Shown: positions 6,756 through 10,913 of the stretch, one piece after another | How positions within the stretch are numbered: the stretch's first letter is position 1 | Layout of the letters: every line of letters begins with the position of its first letter | Assembly (NCBI GenBank): GCA_035308525.1 | Contig: DATGGM010000226.1 | Coordinates: 1-10,913, forward strand | DNA from: Bog-159 sp035308525 | Lineage (GTDB): Bacteria > Acidobacteriota > Terriglobia > Bryobacterales > Bryobacteraceae | Direction of reading: 5' to 3' | DNA length: 10,913 nt | Translations under genes and position numbers: made by a program | Notes under the pieces: generated by a model | The model's input: the letters and a program-made list of their open reading frames with translations, nothing else | Told to the model about the DNA's origin: nothing | Databases searched by the model: none

Positions 6756-8273
6756 ATGACTCGCCGCACACTAATCAGCTCTGTGGCGCTGGCCGCCGGC
6801 GCGTGGGCCGCCCAGCCCACCTTTGAATTGGAAGAAGCCACGGTTAGCGATCTGCAGAAGCGCATGAAGACAGGCAGCCTCACCGCGCAATCTCTGACCC
6901 AGCTCTACCTGCAGCGCATCGGAGCCATCGACAAGCGCGGCCCGGCAATTAACGCGATTATCGAGCTCAACCCGGACGCCCTGGCCATTGCCGCGGCGCT
7001 CGATGCGGAACGTAAGGCCAAGGGCGCGCGCGGTCCCCTGCACGGCATCCCCGTTCTGATCAAGGACAACATCGATACGGCCGACCGCATGATGACCACG
7101 GCCGGATCGCTGGCGCTGCTGGGGTCCATCGCGGCGCGCGATTCGGTGGTGGCGGAACGGTTGCGCGCGGCCGGCGCTGTGCTCCTGGGCAAGACTAATC
7201 TCAGCGAGTGGGCCAACTTCCGGTCCAGTCACGCGACCAGCGGCTGGAGCGGCCGCGGCGGCCTCACCCGCAATCCCTACGCGCTTGACCGCAATGCCTG
7301 CGGCTCCAGCTCGGGATCCGGCGCGGCCCTATCGGCCAACCTTTGCGCGCTGGCCATCGGCACCGAAACCGACGGATCGATCGTCTGCCCCTCTTCGACC
7401 AACGGCGTGGTGGGGATTAAGCCGACCCTGGGACTGCTGCCGGCCACCGGCATCATTCCGATCGCGCATTCGCAGGATACCGCCGGTCCCATGGCGCGCA
7501 CCGTCACCGACGCGGCCATCCTGCTGGGCGCGCTCACCGGCAAGGATTACACCGCCTCGCTCGATCCCAACGGGCTGCGCGGCGCGCGTATCGGCGTGGC
7601 TCGCGAGAAATTCTTCGGCTTCAATGAAGAGACCGACCGCCTGATCGAGGACGCCATCCGGGAGATGAAGCGGCACGGCGCGGAGATCATCGATCCCGCC
7701 GATCTCCCCACCGCCGGCAAGTTCGACGACTCCGAATTCGAAGTCCTGCTCTACGAGTTCAAGAACGATCTGAACCTGTACCTGGGAGCCCTGGGGCCCA
7801 AGGCGCCCGTACATTCGCTTGCCGATGTGATCGCGTTCAACGACAGCCATCGCGAGCAGGAGATGCCCTATTTCGGCCAGGACACCATGATCAAGGCGCA
7901 GGCCAAGGGACCGCTCACCAGCAAGGAGTATCTGGACGCGCTCGAGAAGGACCATCGCATGGCGCGCACCGAAGGCATCGACGCGGTGATGGGAAAGCAT
8001 CGTCTGGATGCGCTGGTGGCGCCCACCGCGGGTCCGGCCTGGTGCACCGACCTGTTCAACGGAGACCACATTCCCGGCGGCAGCTCCACGCCCGCGGCCG
8101 TGGCAGGCTACCCGAATATCAACGTTCCAGCGGGCTATGCTTTCGGACTGCCGGTGGGCATCTCTTTCTTCGGCGCGGCGAATTCCGAGCCGCTGCTGAT
8201 CAAGCTGGCCTATGCGTTCGAGCAGGCCACGCGGCACCGGCGCGCACCGGGCTTCCAGCCGAAGATCGGCTAA
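6756..8273 (+). CDS. Amidase-signature family hydrolase with export signal
   Basis: This 505-residue protein is an amidase-signature enzyme, a group that hydrolyses amide bonds with a Ser-cisSer-Lys triad. K103 (VLIKDNID), S184 (CGSSSGSGAA) and S208 (TETDGSIVCPSS) supply it; the 24-residue gap between the two serines equals that in FAAH and malonamidase E2. The N terminus MTRRTLIS, then a hydrophobic Ala-rich stretch to about residue 19, looks like a Sec signal or a weak twin-arginine signal, with cleavage near AWA/AQP. That points to a periplasmic enzyme rather than the cytoplasmic tRNA amidotransferase GatA, whose partner genes are also absent. Length is normal for the family. The substrate is unknown. 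It starts 2 bases after mrp without an evident ribosome site of its own, and its TAA shares four bases with the TAG of the opposing hspR. Confidence 0.9.
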   Translation: MTRRTLISSVALAAGAWAAQPTFELEEATVSDLQKRMKTGSLTAQSLTQLYLQRIGAIDKRGPAINAIIELNPDALAIAAALDAERKAKGARGPLHGIPVLIKDNIDTADRMMTTAGSLALLGSIAARDSVVAERLRAAGAVLLGKTNLSEWANFRSSHATSGWSGRGGLTRNPYALDRNACGSSSGSGAALSANLCALAIGTETDGSIVCPSSTNGVVGIKPTLGLLPATGIIPIAHSQDTAGPMARTVTDAAILLGALTGKDYTASLDPNGLRGARIGVAREKFFGFNEETDRLIEDAIREMKRHGAEIIDPADLPTAGKFDDSEFEVLLYEFKNDLNLYLGALGPKAPVHSLADVIAFNDSHREQEMPYFGQDTMIKAQAKGPLTSKEYLDALEKDHRMARTEGIDAVMGKHRLDALVAPTAGPAWCTDLFNGDHIPGGSSTPAAVAGYPNINVPAGYAFGLPVGISFFGAANSEPLLIKLAYAFEQATRHRRAPGFQPKIG

Positions 8274-8683
8274 GCGCTTTGGCCCCGGCCCTTGCGGTTG
8301 GGTGCGGCTGTGCTCCGCGCGTAATCGATCACCGGCACCAGCGAGTTCTTCTCGGCCGGCTGCGGGGTACGGCGCCGGGCCACCAGTTCGCGATTCAGCG
8401 AGGAGACGAACTCCTCGATCTGCGATTGCATCTCGGCCATCTTCTCGCGCATGTTCAGAATGATCTCGACGCCCGCCAGGTTGACGCCCAACTCCCGTGT
8501 CAGATGAAGAATCACCTCCAGGCGCTCCAGATCCCCCTCGGTGTACAACCGCGTATTGCCATCGCTGCGGGAGGGCTTCAAAAGCCCTTCGCGCTCGTAG
8601 AGGCGCAGGGTCTGCGGATGGATGGCATATTGTTCGGCCACCGACGAAATCATGTACGAGCCTTTGGATCTTCCCTTGCCCAT
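8270..8683 (-). CDS. hspR: HspR-type MerR-family heat-shock repressor
   Basis: This 137-residue protein has an N-terminal MerR-type winged helix-turn-helix. YMISSVAEQYAIHPQTLRLYEREGL (about 10-34) gives the helix-turn-helix, and SRSDGNTRLYTEGDLERL (about 38-55) the wing typical of HspR. A helical segment after that (about 70-105) is a likely coiled-coil dimerisation region. Known HspR proteins repress dnaK operons at HAIR-type inverted repeats and use DnaK as co-repressor. The position directly after dnaJ supports this role here; the operator would be upstream of dnaK, outside the window. The ATG at 8683 has AGGAAGG three bases upstream, overlapping the dnaJ stop; a TTG at 8707 would add eight residues but lies inside dnaJ and has no such site. 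The basic C-terminal tail (about 105-137) is of no known function. The stop overlaps that of the amidase. Confidence 0.9.
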   Translation of the reverse strand: MGKGRSKGSYMISSVAEQYAIHPQTLRLYEREGLLKPSRSDGNTRLYTEGDLERLEVILHLTRELGVNLAGVEIILNMREKMAEMQSQIEEFVSSLNRELVARRRTPQPAEKNSLVPVIDYARSTAAPNRKGRGQSA

Positions 8684-8686
8684 ACG

Positions 8687-8693
8687 CCTTCCT
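8687..8693 (-). promoter_or_regulatory. Ribosome binding site of hspR overlapping the dnaJ stop
   Basis: AGGAAGG on the minus strand begins inside the dnaJ TAG stop codon (8694-8692) and ends three bases before the ATG at 8683. It decides the hspR start in favour of 8683 over the upstream TTG. It also places ribosomes that finish dnaJ right at the hspR start, so translational coupling is likely. Confidence 0.7.
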
Positions 8694-9852
8694 AAACTTT
8701 CGCCCAAAGATCCGCGCGGGGATCTTCCGGATGCAGCCCAGCCATTTCGCGCAGTAGCTCTTTGGTGCGCTCGTCCTGCACCTTGGGCGTCTCAATCGCG
8801 ATTTCCACGATCTGGTCGCCGCGCTGGTTGGTACGCGCGTTGAAGACGCCTTTCTCCCGCAACCGGAATTTTTGTCCGTTGTGGGTGCCCTGCGGGATCT
8901 TCAGCAGAGTGCGGCCGTCGATGGTGGGTACTTCGATCTTGGCGCCCAGCCCGGCTTCCCACACCGCCACCGGCACGCGGATCTGAATGTCGTCGCCCTC
9001 GCGATGGAAATACAGATGGTCTTCGACGCGCGTAGTGATGTACAAATCGCCGGAGGGCGCGCCCATGGAGCCGGCGTTGCCCTTGCCGGGCACCCGCAGG
9101 CGCGAGCCGTTGCGCGCTCCGGGTGGGATCCGCACTTCCACGCTTTCGGTATGCGCGATGCGTCCCTCGCCCTGGCACGTGGGACACGCATTCTTCAGCT
9201 TCCCGCTGCCGCCGCATTTCGGGCAGGTCAGGTTGAAGCGCATGGCGCCGGCCATCTGGGAAACCGACCCGGTGCCGTTGCACTCCGGGCAGGTGATGGT
9301 GTGGCCGCCGGCCGAGCCGGTTCCGTGACAAGTGGGGCACACCTCGTAGCGCGTGATATTGATGCGCGCCTGGGTGCCCTTGATGGCCTGCCAGAAGTCG
9401 ATGTTGATGGAGTATTCGAGGTCTTCGCCCTTCTCCGGGGACTGCTGCGGCGGAGCCTCGCCCCGGTTGAACAGATTTGAAAAGATGTCGCGGAACCCGC
9501 CGGTGCTGTTGCCGGCGGAGGCCCGTTGCCCGCCGCCCTGAAAGAACTCCGAGAAATCGAAACTGTCGAAGTTCATGTCGGGCTGCGGCCCGGCTCCCGC
9601 GCCGGGGCCGCCGCCCCCTGGGGGTATGTTGTCGGAGTAGAAGCCGAACTGGTCGTAGACCTGGCGCTTCTTGGCGTCGCTCAGCACGTCGTAGGCTTCC
9701 TGCACCTGCTTGAAGCGCTCTTCGGCGGCCTTGTCGCCGGGATTCACGTCCGGATGATACTTGCGCGCCAGCCGGCGATAAGACTTTTTAATCTCATCCT
9801 GGCTGGCGCCCTTGGATACATGCAGCGTCTCGTAATAGTCTTGCTTGGCCAT
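8692..9852 (-). CDS. dnaJ: Chaperone protein DnaJ (type I Hsp40)
   Basis: This 386-residue protein is a complete type I DnaJ, the cytoplasmic co-chaperone that delivers substrates to DnaK and stimulates its ATPase. The J domain (about 1-70) has HPD at 33-35. A Gly/Phe-rich linker (about 70-140) is rich in Gly, Pro and Gln and includes FSEFF and FRDIFSNLF, probably the short linker helix that inhibits DnaK binding in known DnaJ proteins. The zinc region (about 172-230) holds four complete CxxCxGxG repeats: CPTCHGTG, CPECNGTG, CPKCGGSG and CPTCQGEG. The C-terminal substrate-binding beta domains follow to about 345. Length is slightly above the usual 370-380 because of the linker. It begins 3 bases after the dnaK stop, in the same frame, and ends 8 bases before hspR. 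No grpE lies between it and dnaK. Confidence 0.97.
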   Translation of the reverse strand: MAKQDYYETLHVSKGASQDEIKKSYRRLARKYHPDVNPGDKAAEERFKQVQEAYDVLSDAKKRQVYDQFGFYSDNIPPGGGGPGAGAGPQPDMNFDSFDFSEFFQGGGQRASAGNSTGGFRDIFSNLFNRGEAPPQQSPEKGEDLEYSINIDFWQAIKGTQARINITRYEVCPTCHGTGSAGGHTITCPECNGTGSVSQMAGAMRFNLTCPKCGGSGKLKNACPTCQGEGRIAHTESVEVRIPPGARNGSRLRVPGKGNAGSMGAPSGDLYITTRVEDHLYFHREGDDIQIRVPVAVWEAGLGAKIEVPTIDGRTLLKIPQGTHNGQKFRLREKGVFNARTNQRGDQIVEIAIETPKVQDERTKELLREMAGLHPEDPRADLWAKV

Positions 9853-9855
9853 CCG

Positions 9856-10913
9856 TTATTTTTTGTCGTCGACGTCCACGAACTCGGCGTCCACCACGTC
9901 GTCTTTCTTTTTGTCGCCACCCGCGCCGGGGCCGCCGTCGGACTTCGGCTGGCCGCCTTCGGGGCCGGGCCCCTGCGATGCGGATTTGTACATGGCCTCG
10001 GCCAGTTTGTGGCTGGCCGCCGTCAGCTTGTCGATGGCCGCGTTCAGCACACCGGCTTCGGTGCCCTGCATGGCTTTCCTGGTCTCCTCGATCGCCTCTT
10101 CGATGTGCCGGGCTTCCTCGTCGCTGATCTTCGAGCGATGCTCCTTCAGCGTCTTTTCCACGTTGTAGATCATGGCATCGCCGCGATTGCGCGTCTCGAT
10201 AGTCTCGCGCTGCTGGCGATCTTCCGCCGCATGTGACTCGGCGTCCCTGGCCATCTTCTCCACCTCGTCTTTCGCCAACCCGGAGGAAGAAGTGATGGTG
10301 ATCTTCTGCTCGTTGTTAGTGGCTTTATCCTTGGCGGCCACGTTCAAAATGCCGTTGGCGTCGATATCGAAGGTCACCTCGATTTGTGGAATGCCGCGCG
10401 GCGCCGGTGGAATATTTCCCAGCTGGAACACGCCCAGCAGCCGATTATGCTGCGCCATGGCGCGCTCGCCCTGGAATACCTTGATCTCCACGGACGGCTG
10501 ATTGTCGGCGGCCGTCGAGAATGTCTCGCTCTTGCGCGTCGGGATGGTCGTATTACGCTCGATCAGCTTGGTGAATACCCCGCCCAACGTCTCGATGCCC
10601 AGCGACAGAGGTGTCACGTCCAGCAGCAGCACGTCCTTGACTTCGCCGCCCAGCACGCGGCCCTGCACCGCCGCGCCCACCGCGACCACTTCATCCGGGT
10701 TCACGCCCTTGTGGGGCTCTCTGCCGAACAGGTCCCGCACGATCTGCTGGATGCGCGGCATGCGCGTCTGCCCGCCCACCAGAACCACTTCGTCAATCTG
10801 GGTGGGAGTGACGTTAGCGTCCGACAGAGCCTGCTTGCACGGCCCCACGGAGCGCTGCACGATATCTTCCACCATCTGCTCGAACCGCGCCCGCGTCAGC
10901 TTCATCTGCAAGT
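9856..10913 (-). CDS. dnaK: Chaperone protein DnaK (Hsp70), C-terminal 60% (5' partial)
   Basis: This is the end of the Hsp70 chaperone DnaK, which binds exposed hydrophobic peptides in an ATP-controlled cycle with DnaJ and GrpE. The frame is open to the right edge and starts in the nucleotide-binding domain at about E. coli residue 295, so roughly 290 residues are off-window. Counting from the internal TTG at 10911, visible marks are ILVGG-type VLVGGQTRMP (43-52), NPDEVVAVGAAVQG (71-84), the interdomain linker DVLLLDVTP (93-101) and the substrate-binding domain with TPLSLGIE and IPTRKSETFSTA. The helical lid follows, then a Gly/Pro/Lys-rich disordered tail ending DDVVDAEFVDVDDKK, close to the E. 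coli ending. Nothing suggests damage. It is the first visible gene of the dnaK-dnaJ-hspR operon; its promoter lies outside. Confidence 0.97.
   Translation of the reverse strand, partial: LQMKLTRARFEQMVEDIVQRSVGPCKQALSDANVTPTQIDEVVLVGGQTRMPRIQQIVRDLFGREPHKGVNPDEVVAVGAAVQGRVLGGEVKDVLLLDVTPLSLGIETLGGVFTKLIERNTTIPTRKSETFSTAADNQPSVEIKVFQGERAMAQHNRLLGVFQLGNIPPAPRGIPQIEVTFDIDANGILNVAAKDKATNNEQKITITSSSGLAKDEVEKMARDAESHAAEDRQQRETIETRNRGDAMIYNVEKTLKEHRSKISDEEARHIEEAIEETRKAMQGTEAGVLNAAIDKLTAASHKLAEAMYKSASQGPGPEGGQPKSDGGPGAGGDKKKDDVVDAEFVDVDDKK

Noticed and set aside
5866..6771. 301-codon open frame antisense to mrp
   Set aside because: mrp has complete family motifs in the other strand; this frame is His/Gln-rich with no domain.
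7329..8795. 488-codon open frame on the minus strand across amidase, hspR and the dnaJ end
   Set aside because: It is a shifted frame of hspR and dnaJ plus antisense of the amidase; the repetitive Arg/Gly/Ala composition is typical of a shadow frame.
9526..10236. 236-codon plus-strand frame antisense to dnaJ and dnaK
   Set aside because: Both chaperone genes are certain; the hydrophobic look comes from reading their coding strand backwards.

Overview
The window looks like a piece of an Acidobacteriota chromosome, most likely a Solibacter/Bryobacter-type relative. That is inferred from gene content and style: high G+C, very dense coding, an ADOP-type MacB/FtsX permease without its ATPase (a family strongly expanded in Acidobacteriota), and a dnaK-dnaJ-hspR heat-shock cluster. 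I could not run a similarity search, so the assignment is tentative. No tRNA, rRNA, CRISPR, insertion sequence, phage gene or integration site was seen. No gene-free stretch exceeds about 80 bases.

Layout. (1) 1-2253 (+): an ABC-type permease, cut by the left edge. (2) 2292-3488 and 3498-4073 (+): a stand-alone zinc-dependent MetE-like methyltransferase, then a small HD-domain hydrolase of the SpoT/MESH1 type nine bases later. They may form a methionine/alarmone pair. (3) 4031-4591 and 4626-5849 (-): a membrane-anchored alpha/beta hydrolase of the PAF-acetylhydrolase type, followed by a small anchored protein of unknown function. The small gene overlaps the HD gene tail to tail by 43 bases. 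(4) 5926-6753 and 6756-8273 (+): an Mrp/ApbC-type iron-sulfur carrier ATPase, then, two bases later, an exported amidase-signature hydrolase. (5) 8270-10913 (-): dnaK (only its C-terminal 60%), dnaJ and an hspR-type MerR repressor, packed with 3- and 8-base gaps. No grpE lies between dnaK and dnaJ. The hspR and amidase stop codons overlap by four bases.

Functionally this is mainly housekeeping with some accessory enzymes. The best-understood unit is the chaperone operon: HspR probably represses its own operon with DnaK as co-repressor, but the operator would lie upstream of dnaK, outside the window. The only good promoter found is a TTGACA/TAAAGT pair in the 76-base divergent gap at 5850-5925; it predicts a leaderless mRNA for the hydrolase. 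The most worthwhile leads are the MetE-like/SpoT-like pair, the unknown protein with the overlapping 3' end, and the leaderless promoter. I found no convincing evidence of a wholly new multi-gene system.
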